Positions 1-5,882 of a DNA stretch of 9,857 bases are shown piece by piece. The stretch covers positions 1 through 9,857 of the forward strand of contig DAOVJH010000027.1 of the NCBI GenBank assembly GCA_030673345.1, read 5' to 3'. Position numbers and translations under genes: made by a program. Each line of letters begins with the position of its first letter. Position 1 is the first letter of the stretch. Source of the DNA: Pseudomonadota bacterium. GTDB taxonomy: Bacteria > Pseudomonadota > Gammaproteobacteria > SZUA-229. The notes under the pieces are model-generated. The model made no database searches, was not told where the DNA came from, and saw only the letters and a program-made list of their open reading frames with translations.

Positions 1-2359
1 CTGATGTCGCAGGCCTGTTTTCATTCGAAGAAGGCTGCTTTTCCGCGCTTTTTACATCACCGCTAGTTGCAGACTTTTCACTCTGAGCTGCCTGTGGCTT
101 ATTCTCGGCCCTGGGTTTGTCAACAGCTGGTTTGTCAACAGCTGGTTTATCAACAACCGGTTTATCAGCATTACTGCTGGCTGCAGGCTTGTTCTGCTGG
201 CCGGCATCTTTTTGCGAACTGGCCGCTTGTGGTGCTGCTGCAGAAGCCTGTTTTTCTTTCGCTGCCGGTGCCTGTTTTGCTGCTGGCGCTGCTGTATCAG
301 CTGTCTTTTGTTTGCCTGATTCCGTATTTTTTACATCGCTAGCTTTCGACTCACCGCTTTTCGAGCGGTTGCTACGGCGACGGCGGTTACGGCTTGACTG
401 GCTGCCTGACTTAGCACCCGACTGACTGCCATCTTTTGCCGTTGCAGATGAATCACGGGGCTTCTCAGACGAACCTTTTGACTGTTTACTTTGTTGCCGG
501 TTATCCTGTTTGCCACCCTGGCCGCTGGCCCGATTAGCATCCGGTTTACGGTTACGGCTGCGTCCACGTCCTCTATTGCTACGGTTTCTACTCTGCCCAC
601 TGCGCTGATTTTGACCTTGTCCTGATCTTTGTCTGGGCGCTGGTTTTTTCTCTTCCGGCTCCTCTTCCTTATCACCAGTAAAGATAGAAACAATTTTACC
701 TAACAGACCAGTACTGCTCTCTTTCTCAGCAACAGGTTTTTTTGCGGTGGGACGTCTTCCTGGAGAAATCGAAGATACAGCAGCTTTTTCCGGCTGGATC
801 GGTTTTTCCTTGGTCAGCTCTACATCATGGCGATCATCTTTTTCAGCACGTTGATAACTGGCGGTCTCATCACTTTCATCATGCTCACTCTTACGAACAC
901 GCTCGACTTTATACTGCGGCGTTTCCAGTGTCGGATTAGCCACGATCAATACATGCACGCCAGTCTGTTTTTCGGTATCAGCGATCGCCTGGCGTTTTTC
1001 ATTCAATATATAAGTAGCGACATCGACAGGTACCTGGATATCAACACGTGCGGTGCCGGTTTTTAGTGCTTCTTCTTCGATGATGCGTACCAGCGATAAA
1101 GACAGTGATTCAACAGTACGGATGGTGCCCTGACCGGTACAGCGTGGACAGACGATCTGCGTTGATTCACCCAGAGAAGGTTTCAACCTCTGTCGAGACA
1201 TTTCCAGCAGGCCAAAACGTGATATACGACCGATCTGTACGCGTGCACGATCCACCTGGACAGCTGCATTTAAACGATTCTCTACTGCGCGCTGGTTACG
1301 GTTGTTCATCATGTCGATAAAATCGATGACGACCAAACCGCCGAGATCACGTAGACGCAATTGACGAGCAATCTCATCTGCCGCTTCCAGGTTAGTATTG
1401 GTCGCAGTCTCTTCGATATCGCTGCCTTTGGTCGCACGTGCAGAGTTGATATCGATCGATATCAATGCCTCGGTATGATCGATAACGATGGCGCCGCCAG
1501 AAGGTAAGGTTACCTCACGACGGTAAGCTGATTCGATCTGGTTCTCAACCTGAAAACGGTTGAACAACGGTACCGTATCTTCATAATGTTTGATCTTATT
1601 GACGCTGTTAGGCATGACCTGACCAACAAAGTCCATCGCCTGATCATAGACTTCCTTTGAGTCGATCAGTACCTCGGAGATATCACTCCTGAAGTAATCT
1701 CTCAGAGCACGCGTGGTGACGTCACTTTCCTGATAGATCAAAAATGGTGATGGTCTTTCGGCTGCCGCTTTTTCGAAGGCAGTCCACAGCTGTAATAGAT
1801 AGTCCAGATCCCACTGAAGCTCTTCGGCATTACGGCCGACACCTGCAGTACGCACGATCAGTCCCATACCGTTTGGTACTTCTAACTGGCTGAGTGCTTC
1901 ACGGATAAGGTTACGGTCATCACCTTCGATACGACGGGAAACACCGCCGGCACGTGGATTATTTGGCATCAATACCAGATAACGCCCTGCCAGACTGATA
2001 AAAGTGGTTAAAGCCGCGCCTTTATTGCCGCGCTCCTCTTTTTCCACCTGGATGACGACTTCCTGGCCTTCTTTGATGGCTGTACGGATGTCGGGACGAC
2101 CGGAAGACTTTTGCGCCTCCTCGGTGAAGTACATGCGTGAAACTTCTTTGAATGGCAAAAAGCCATGACGCTCAGCGCCGTAGTCAACAAAACAAGCCTC
2201 GAGGCTTGGTTCTACGCGGGTAATTTTACCTTTGTATACGTTGGATTTTTTCTGTTCCCGTGATGGGACTTCCACGTCCAGATCGTAAAGTTGCTGACCA
2301 TCGACCATGGCCACGCGTACTTCCTCTTTCTGGACTGCATTGATAAGTATTCTCTTCAT
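1..2359 (-). CDS. rne: Ribonuclease E, N-terminal 786 residues (3' end outside the window)
   Basis: Essential endoribonuclease for mRNA decay and for rRNA and tRNA processing, and scaffold of the RNA degradosome at the inner membrane. The protein starts MKRILINAV, as in E. coli. An S1 domain lies at about 36-120 ([14 protein letters not shown], then [16 protein letters not shown]). The 5'-phosphate sensor pair is R170/T171 in [10 protein letters not shown]. The metal-binding aspartates are D303 ([11 protein letters not shown]) and D346 (VIDFIDM), and the zinc-link cysteines are C404 and C407 (CPRC); these four have E. coli numbering. A short hydrophobic stretch at about 550-561 ([11 protein letters not shown]) resembles the E. 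coli membrane-targeting helix. Beyond it is a disordered tail with Arg-rich patches near 580-606 and 655-667 ([10 protein letters not shown]) and an Ala/Lys/Pro-rich stretch. The start is firm: an in-frame TAA lies two codons upstream, and an AGG precedes the ATG by 11 nt. The tail runs off the left edge. RNase G is excluded by the long C-terminal extension. Confidence 0.97.
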   Translation of the reverse strand, partial: MKRILINAVQKEEVRVAMVDGQQLYDLDVEVPSREQKKSNVYKGKITRVEPSLEACFVDYGAERHGFLPFKEVSRMYFTEEAQKSSGRPDIRTAIKEGQEVVIQVEKEERGNKGAALTTFISLAGRYLVLMPNNPRAGGVSRRIEGDDRNLIREALSQLEVPNGMGLIVRTAGVGRNAEELQWDLDYLLQLWTAFEKAAAERPSPFLIYQESDVTTRALRDYFRSDISEVLIDSKEVYDQAMDFVGQVMPNSVNKIKHYEDTVPLFNRFQVENQIESAYRREVTLPSGGAIVIDHTEALISIDINSARATKGSDIEETATNTNLEAADEIARQLRLRDLGGLVVIDFIDMMNNRNQRAVENRLNAAVQVDRARVQIGRISRFGLLEMSRQRLKPSLGESTQIVCPRCTGQGTIRTVESLSLSLVRIIEEEALKTGTARVDIQVPVDVATYILNEKRQAIADTEKQTGVHVLIVANPTLETPQYKVERVRKSEHDESDETASYQRAEKDDRHDVELTKEKPIQPEKAAVSSISPGRRPTAKKPVAEKESSTGLLGKIVSIFTGDKEEEPEEKKPAPRQRSGQGQNQRSGQSRNRSNRGRGRSRNRKPDANRASGQGGKQDNRQQSKQSKGSSEKPRDSSATAKDGSQSGAKSGSQSSRNRRRRSNRSKSGESKASDVKNTESGKQKTADTAAPAAKQAPAAKEKQASAAAPQAASSQKDAGQQNKPAASSNADKPVVDKPAVDKPAVDKPRAENKPQAAQSEKSATSGDVKSAEKQPSSNENRPATS
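114..168 (-). repeat. 15-bp tandem repeat within the rne tail
   Basis: Units at 114-128, 129-143 and 144-158, plus a partial unit at 159-168. On the plus strand the first two are identical (ggtttgtcaacagct) and the third differs at three bases. In the rne frame they encode repeated V-D-K-P-(A/V). The unit length is a multiple of three, so copy number can change without breaking the frame. The repeat lies in the disordered C-terminal half of RNase E, where length variation is tolerated. Confidence 0.85.
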
Positions 2360-2722
2360 TTGCAGTTAAACCTGTTATTGGTCCCGCTTTCAGACCACCA
2401 GCAACGTTTCGCGGCAGGACTTCTCTTGTAGAGCGTCTTGCGTACTGCAATGCACAGAAACAAACCAGCATCAGCCACATTAAAAATGTGGACGATAAAA
2501 ATGCTGGCTCTGGCAGAGTAACGGCGTTATCAGTGTTAAAAAACGAGAAAATCATTAATCGTAAGTATTTTTACTTGTTAATTTGCTTCTTAAATTAGTA
2601 TTTGCGGTCTGTATTCAAAAATATGAAACAGCCATATAACAACGTGCGCAAACACATAAAATCAGTTTTTCGCTTCAATCACACAGCTCTTAATAAATGC
2701 CTGTCTTTGACAAGATGCTTGA
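2360..2722 (-). promoter_or_regulatory. Putative rne 5' leader, structured
   Basis: No gene fits this stretch, and it is the untranslated leader expected for rne. If the TATAAT at 2730-2735 is the -10 element, transcription would start near 2723 and the leader would be about 363 nt. E. coli rne has a leader of about 361 nt that RNase E binds to repress its own synthesis; that autoregulation is family knowledge, not shown here. Visible structure includes a nested stem-loop at 2465-2507 and a 5-bp stem (2379-2383 with 2393-2397) just upstream of the ribosome binding site. The start site and the regulation are inference. Confidence 0.55.
2465..2507 (-). promoter_or_regulatory. Nested stem-loop in the rne leader (rne5/hp2-like candidate)
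   Basis: A perfect 7-bp outer stem (CCAGCAT at 2465-2471 with ATGCTGG at 2501-2507) encloses a perfect 6-bp inner stem (CCACAT at 2475-2480 with ATGTGG at 2486-2491) with a 5-base loop. The internal loop is asymmetric, 3 bases on one side and 9 on the other. It lies 106-148 nt before the rne start codon. An internally looped hairpin in the rne leader is the element RNase E recognises for feedback in E. coli. The equivalence is suggested by position and shape only. Confidence 0.5.
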
Positions 2723-2734
2723 ACTAGTGATTAT
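2707..2734 (+). promoter_or_regulatory. Candidate sigma-70 promoter for rluC
   Basis: A perfect TTGACA at 2707-2712 is followed after 16 nt by GATTAT (2729-2734), a 4 of 6 match to TATAAT. It would give a leader of about 225 nt for rluC. The -10 overlaps the candidate rne -10 on the other strand, so the two promoters would compete face to face. Other AT-rich sites nearer rluC, such as TATAAA at 2953-2958, have no convincing -35. Confidence 0.3.
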
Positions 2735-2757
2735 ATTCGGCGATTGCGTAGCGATAA
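2730..2757 (-). promoter_or_regulatory. Candidate sigma-70 promoter for rne
   Basis: Read on the minus strand, positions 2735 to 2730 spell a perfect TATAAT. With a 16-nt spacer the -35 would be TTATCG (2757 to 2752), a 3 of 6 match, so the -35 is weak. The predicted start near 2723 gives a leader close in length to that of E. coli rne. That coincidence is the main support for this site among the AT-rich alternatives. Confidence 0.4.
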
Positions 2758-2775
2758 TCTAAAAAAGACCGCTAC

Positions 2776-2795
2776 CTTGATGACCATTCATCAAG
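2776..2795. repeat. Perfect 8-bp inverted repeat between rne and rluC
   Basis: CTTGATGA (2776-2783) and TCATCAAG (2788-2795) are exact inverted copies around a 4-base centre. The repeat lies just behind the candidate rne -35 and inside the putative rluC leader. It could be an operator for a dimeric regulator or an RNA hairpin in the rluC leader. Read on the minus strand it is followed nine bases later by six T, but no minus-strand gene lies upstream that would need a terminator. No known regulator site is recognised. Confidence 0.5.
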
Positions 2796-2966
2796 TACAT
2801 AATCCATTATTTGTGCCTGTTATTTTTCTTTATGGCAAAGTTCCTGACAGATACAAGGCTTTTCGTGGTTAATCTACGCTGGCATCCGACCCATCAAGTC
2901 TGTCAAAATGCGAGCCGTTGGTCAACCATAATTAGTCAATCGTCAAAAAAACTATAAAAACACCGT

Positions 2967-3926
2967 ATGGAAATAAACAAAAACCACGCCAGCCAGATGA
3001 CTATTAACGACGGACAGGCCGGCCAGCGTATCGATAACTTTTTAGTAAAACACCTGAAAGGTGTACCCAAAAGCCATATCTATCGCTTATTACGCAGCGG
3101 CCAGGTGCGAATCAATAGCGGCAGAAAAAAACCGCATTACAAACTTCAGTCCGGTGACATATTGAGATTACCACCCGTACGCATTAGCGAAAATCAGGAC
3201 AGCTACATCCCTGAATCAGTCATCCAGATGCTAAAAAATGCCGTCATCTATGAAGATGAGGACATTATCGCAATAAACAAGCCCTCTGGCATCGCCGTTC
3301 ACAAAGGCAGCGGATTGAATTTTGGCGTTATCGAGGCCTTCAGGCAGATCGATACTGAACAAATGCTTGAACTAGTACATCGGTTAGACCGTGAAACCAG
3401 CGGTTGTTTGTTGCTGGCTAAAAATCGCAAGGTACTCGCACAGCTGCATGAAATGCTTCGCCATGAAACGATCACACACATAGAAAAAACCTACCTTGCT
3501 CTGCTTGATGGCAAATGGACACAGGGTAAAAAAACCGTTGATATCGGTATCAGCAAAATCAAACGTAGCGGCGAACACCTGATGCAGACCGATCTAGAGG
3601 GCGACAGAGCCGTCAGCCACTTCGAACCGCTGGAGATTTTTGATACTGATAGCGGCTGGCCATGCAGCCTGATGAAGATCACCATAGAAACCGGCCGCAC
3701 ACACCAGATACGGGTACACGCTCAACATACTGGCCACGCCATCATCGGTGACAGTAAATATGGCGATAAAGAGGCCAATCGCTTTTTCAGAAGAATGGGA
3801 TTGAAGCGTTTATTCCTGCACGCTAAACGGTTGTATTTACCACTGGCAGACCCCATTACATTAGAAGCGCCACTAAGCGATGAGCTCGAACAATTATTAC
3901 AGAAACTACGCAAGCAGAACCCTTGA
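2967..3926 (+). CDS. rluC: 23S rRNA pseudouridine synthase RluC
   Basis: Cytoplasmic RluA-family enzyme that in E. coli converts U955, U2504 and U2580 of 23S rRNA to pseudouridine. An S4 RNA-binding domain covers about residues 18-75 (RIDNFLVKHLKGVPKSHIYR, then GQVRINSGRKK). The catalytic motif HRLDRETSG has its nucleophile Asp at 141. The conserved GRTHQIRVHAQHTGHAIIGD block begins at 243 and LFLHAKRL at 282. The length of 319 residues equals that of E. coli RluC. Divergence from rne, with the HAD gene directly downstream, supports RluC over RluA or RluD. The ATG at 2967 has no clear Shine-Dalgarno sequence. A later in-frame Met (residue 11) is possible but also lacks one, so the longer start is kept. 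Translation of the next gene overlaps this stop by one base. Confidence 0.93.
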   Translation: MEINKNHASQMTINDGQAGQRIDNFLVKHLKGVPKSHIYRLLRSGQVRINSGRKKPHYKLQSGDILRLPPVRISENQDSYIPESVIQMLKNAVIYEDEDIIAINKPSGIAVHKGSGLNFGVIEAFRQIDTEQMLELVHRLDRETSGCLLLAKNRKVLAQLHEMLRHETITHIEKTYLALLDGKWTQGKKTVDIGISKIKRSGEHLMQTDLEGDRAVSHFEPLEIFDTDSGWPCSLMKITIETGRTHQIRVHAQHTGHAIIGDSKYGDKEANRFFRRMGLKRLFLHAKRLYLPLADPITLEAPLSDELEQLLQKLRKQNP

Positions 3927-4597
3927 TGAAACACTTTCCCCTTTTGGTATTTGACTGGGATGGCACACTGGTCGATTCTATCGAACGTATCATGACCAGT
4001 TTACAGTTCGCCAGCAAGCAGACCATCGACACCGATCTCACCGACTCGCAGGCAAGAGACGTAATCGGCCTCGGCCTGATGGAAGCCATAGAACAGCTGC
4101 ACCCTGAGCTGGACGCACAACAGCACACTGTCACACTGAATAAGATTGCGGATGCTTATCGGCAGCACTACCTCCATGACAATACAGTACCGGCACCGTT
4201 GTTCAGCGGCGCCTATGAACTGCTCAACGAACTTCGTAACGATGGCTATACGCTGGCGATCTCCACAGGAAAAAGCCGTGCAGGATTAGAACAGTCGATC
4301 AACGAGCATCAGGTGGCGGATTTTTTCAGCACCACCCGCTGCGCCGGCGAAAACAAATCCAAACCGCACCCGGAGATGCTGCACGAAATTTTAGATGAAC
4401 TTAAATTTTCAGCATCACAGACGCTGATGATCGGCGACAGTGAACACGACCTGAAAATGGCAAACAACGCTTCCATGCAGTGCATCGGCGTCACCCATGG
4501 GGTCCACGACGCAGAGACATTGAACAGACACAAACCATTAACCTGTTTAGCGGATATCACAGAATTATCTGCTTATCTAAGCCATAATCACACCTAG
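3926..4597 (+). CDS. HAD-superfamily (IA) hydrolase, phosphoglycolate-phosphatase-like
   Basis: A 223-residue haloacid-dehalogenase-type phosphatase, probably cytoplasmic and Mg-dependent. Motif I is DWDGT, with nucleophile D10 and acid/base D12. Motif II is the Ser/Thr in AISTGKS (T114). Motif III is K146 in SKPHPE, and motif IV is GDSEHD (D171, D175). The helical stretch at about 16-90 is the subclass I cap that sets substrate choice. The physiological substrate cannot be read from the sequence. Phosphoglycolate and other small sugar phosphates are the family default, and it may act as a house-cleaning phosphatase. The chosen ATG overlaps the rluC stop as TGATG, which implies translational coupling. 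A TTG one codon earlier is an alternative start. The order rluC, HAD, sppA is conserved, to my recollection, in several gammaproteobacteria. Confidence 0.88.
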   Translation: MKHFPLLVFDWDGTLVDSIERIMTSLQFASKQTIDTDLTDSQARDVIGLGLMEAIEQLHPELDAQQHTVTLNKIADAYRQHYLHDNTVPAPLFSGAYELLNELRNDGYTLAISTGKSRAGLEQSINEHQVADFFSTTRCAGENKSKPHPEMLHEILDELKFSASQTLMIGDSEHDLKMANNASMQCIGVTHGVHDAETLNRHKPLTCLADITELSAYLSHNHT

Positions 4598-4668
4598 TCT
4601 CTAATAAGCTTTATATTTAAAATTACATTCTTAAAATAACAGGATGAAACTAACAGTAGGAAAAGATC

Positions 4669-5610
4669 ATGAATGACAACAACACTTCCTGGGAAAGAGA
4701 AGTTGTTACACAACTGGCTGAATCCAGTTTACGTGAGCAACGACGCGCACGCCGCTGGGGCATATTTTTTAAATCACTGACCTTCGCATACATCGGCGCC
4801 ATCATATACATATATGGCGATGCCAGTATCAGCGCGGATAAACTCAATGAGAAACATACCGCCGTCGTCGAATTAAATGGCATCATCGCTGACTCCCAGG
4901 AAGCAAACGCTGACAGCATCATAACCGCACTGCGAGAGGCTTTTGATAATGAAAACAGCGCCGGTATCATCCTCAGGATCAACAGCCCCGGCGGCTCACC
5001 CGTACAGTCCGGTTATATCTATGATGAGATGCGCAGACTGCGCAAAGAAAATCCGGATACGCCGCTATACGCAGTGGTAACCGATATCTGTGCCTCCGGT
5101 GGTTATTACATCGCCTCTGCTGCTGACAAAATCTATGCTGATAAAGCCAGCATCATCGGTTCGATAGGGGTCCGTATGGACAACTTTGGCTTCGTCGATG
5201 CCATCAATAAACTTGGCATCGAGCGCCGCACCTTAACAGCCGGTGAAAACAAAGCACTGCTTGACCCGTTTCTGCCTGAAAACGAAAAAGCCAAAGCACA
5301 CATGCAAACGATGCTGACCGAGATCCACCAGCAATTTATCAATTCGGTAAAAGAAGGCCGAGGCGACAGGCTGGACACCTCCGTGAAAGGACTGTTTTCA
5401 GGTTTGATCTGGACGGGTGAAGCCGCTGTCGATATCGGCATGGTCGATGGGCTCGCCAGCTCGAGCTACGTTGCACGCGAAATCATAGGCGAAGAGACCA
5501 TCGTCAACTACACCGTTAAAGAAGACCTCCTGGAACGCTTCGCAGAACGTCTGGGCTCAACTGTAGCCCAGGTAATCAGTACACAATTTATTAACCCCAC
5601 ACTACGATAA
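4669..5610 (+). CDS. sppA: Signal peptide peptidase SppA, 36K type (peptidase family S49)
   Basis: Membrane-anchored serine protease that degrades cleaved signal peptides and other short membrane peptides, using a Ser/Lys dyad. One N-terminal membrane segment spans about residues 31-50 (GIFFKSLTFAYIGAIIYIYG) after an Arg-rich cytoplasmic stretch, which places the catalytic domain outside the cytoplasm. INSPGGSPVQSG at about 104-115 is the ClpP-like oxyanion region. The nucleophile is probably S143 in CASGGYYIAS, and the general base is K195 in AGENK. Their 52-residue separation equals that of S147/K199 in B. subtilis SppA. At 313 residues this is the single-domain form, not the double-length enterobacterial SppA. 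TAGGA lies about 8 nt before the ATG. The gene follows the HAD gene by 71 AT-rich bases, and the hairpin after its stop probably ends the transcript. Confidence 0.93.
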   Translation: MNDNNTSWEREVVTQLAESSLREQRRARRWGIFFKSLTFAYIGAIIYIYGDASISADKLNEKHTAVVELNGIIADSQEANADSIITALREAFDNENSAGIILRINSPGGSPVQSGYIYDEMRRLRKENPDTPLYAVVTDICASGGYYIASAADKIYADKASIIGSIGVRMDNFGFVDAINKLGIERRTLTAGENKALLDPFLPENEKAKAHMQTMLTEIHQQFINSVKEGRGDRLDTSVKGLFSGLIWTGEAAVDIGMVDGLASSSYVAREIIGEETIVNYTVKEDLLERFAERLGSTVAQVISTQFINPTLR

Positions 5611-5617
5611 GCATCTT

Positions 5618-5641
5618 CAGGGCGGGCACAGACCCGCCCTG
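5618..5641 (+). terminator. GC-rich hairpin after sppA, probable terminator
   Basis: A perfect 9-bp stem (CAGGGCGGG at 5618-5626 with CCCGCCCTG at 5633-5641) around a 6-base loop starts 8 bases after the sppA stop codon. The usual run of T after the stem is absent: GC-rich sequence follows, then a loose AT stretch. It may therefore work as a weak or factor-assisted terminator, or protect the mRNA 3' end. Confidence 0.6.
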
Positions 5642-5724
5642 CCCGTGACCCGCCTAATTTATTTCAACATTTTCCTCCTTCGGTTCCCCTAAACCATTTG
5701 TTTTTGTTATTATTTTTACTAGTA

Positions 5725-5760
5725 TTGACAAGTATTATGATTTTTTGTGACTAAAATCAT
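5725..5760 (+). promoter_or_regulatory. Promoter-like region with an 8-bp inverted repeat upstream of the kinase operon
   Basis: This AT-rich stretch contains a perfect TTGACA (5725-5730) and a TAAAAT (5752-5757). The 21-nt spacing is too long for a standard sigma-70 promoter, and TATTAT at 5733-5738 has no good -35. An exact inverted repeat, ATGATTTT (5737-5744) with AAAATCAT (5753-5760), overlaps the TAAAAT and could be an operator. The operon needs a promoter somewhere in 5642-5882, and this is the best cluster of elements. The exact site is unsure. Confidence 0.35.
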
Positions 5761-5829
5761 CTTATCCGGGATTTAACAAGTTAGATCTCTAATAAAAAAA
5801 TAATTAACCACGGACAGCAGTCATAGCAC

Positions 5830-5856
5830 TTATTATTTTTGTGGTCCGCATAATAA
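5830..5856. repeat. AT-rich 7-bp inverted repeat before the kinase start
   Basis: TTATTAT (5830-5836) and ATAATAA (5850-5856) are exact inverted copies around a 13-base centre, ending 26 bases before the kinase start codon. The sequence is simple and AT-rich, so it may be chance. If transcribed, it would put a weak hairpin just upstream of the ribosome binding site at 5869-5875. Confidence 0.3.
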
Positions 5857-5882
5857 AAATATAAGACCAAAGGGGCCAAATA

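Noticed and set aside
114..168. Short direct repeats that might suggest a CRISPR array
   Set aside because: Units are 15 bp with no spacers and lie in frame inside rne.
117..425. Plus-strand open frame rich in Ala, Cys and Phe
   Set aside because: It is antisense to the low-complexity rne tail. Its composition is the mirror of Lys/Gln/Ala codons on the coding strand.
2226..2555. Open frame of 109 codons on the minus strand overlapping the rne start and leader
   Set aside because: It overlaps the rne 5' end in another frame, shows no recognisable domain, and its upstream part coincides with the structured leader. Best read as chance.
2776..2795. The inverted repeat as a rho-independent terminator
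   Set aside because: On the minus strand the T run is nine bases from the stem, and no minus-strand gene lies upstream to terminate. The plus strand has no T run beside it.
2715..3376. 14-mer atgcttgaactagt found both at 2715-2728 and inside rluC at 3363-3376
   Set aside because: The match barely extends beyond the 14 bases. One such match is not surprising in a window of this size.
4598..4668. Separate promoter for sppA in the 71-base AT-rich gap
   Set aside because: AT-rich hexamers are present, but no pair with acceptable -35 and spacing. Read-through from rluC and the HAD gene is simpler.
5725..5757. TTGACA plus TAAAAT as a standard sigma-70 promoter
   Set aside because: The spacer is 21 nt, outside the usual 16-18, so I list the region only as promoter-like.
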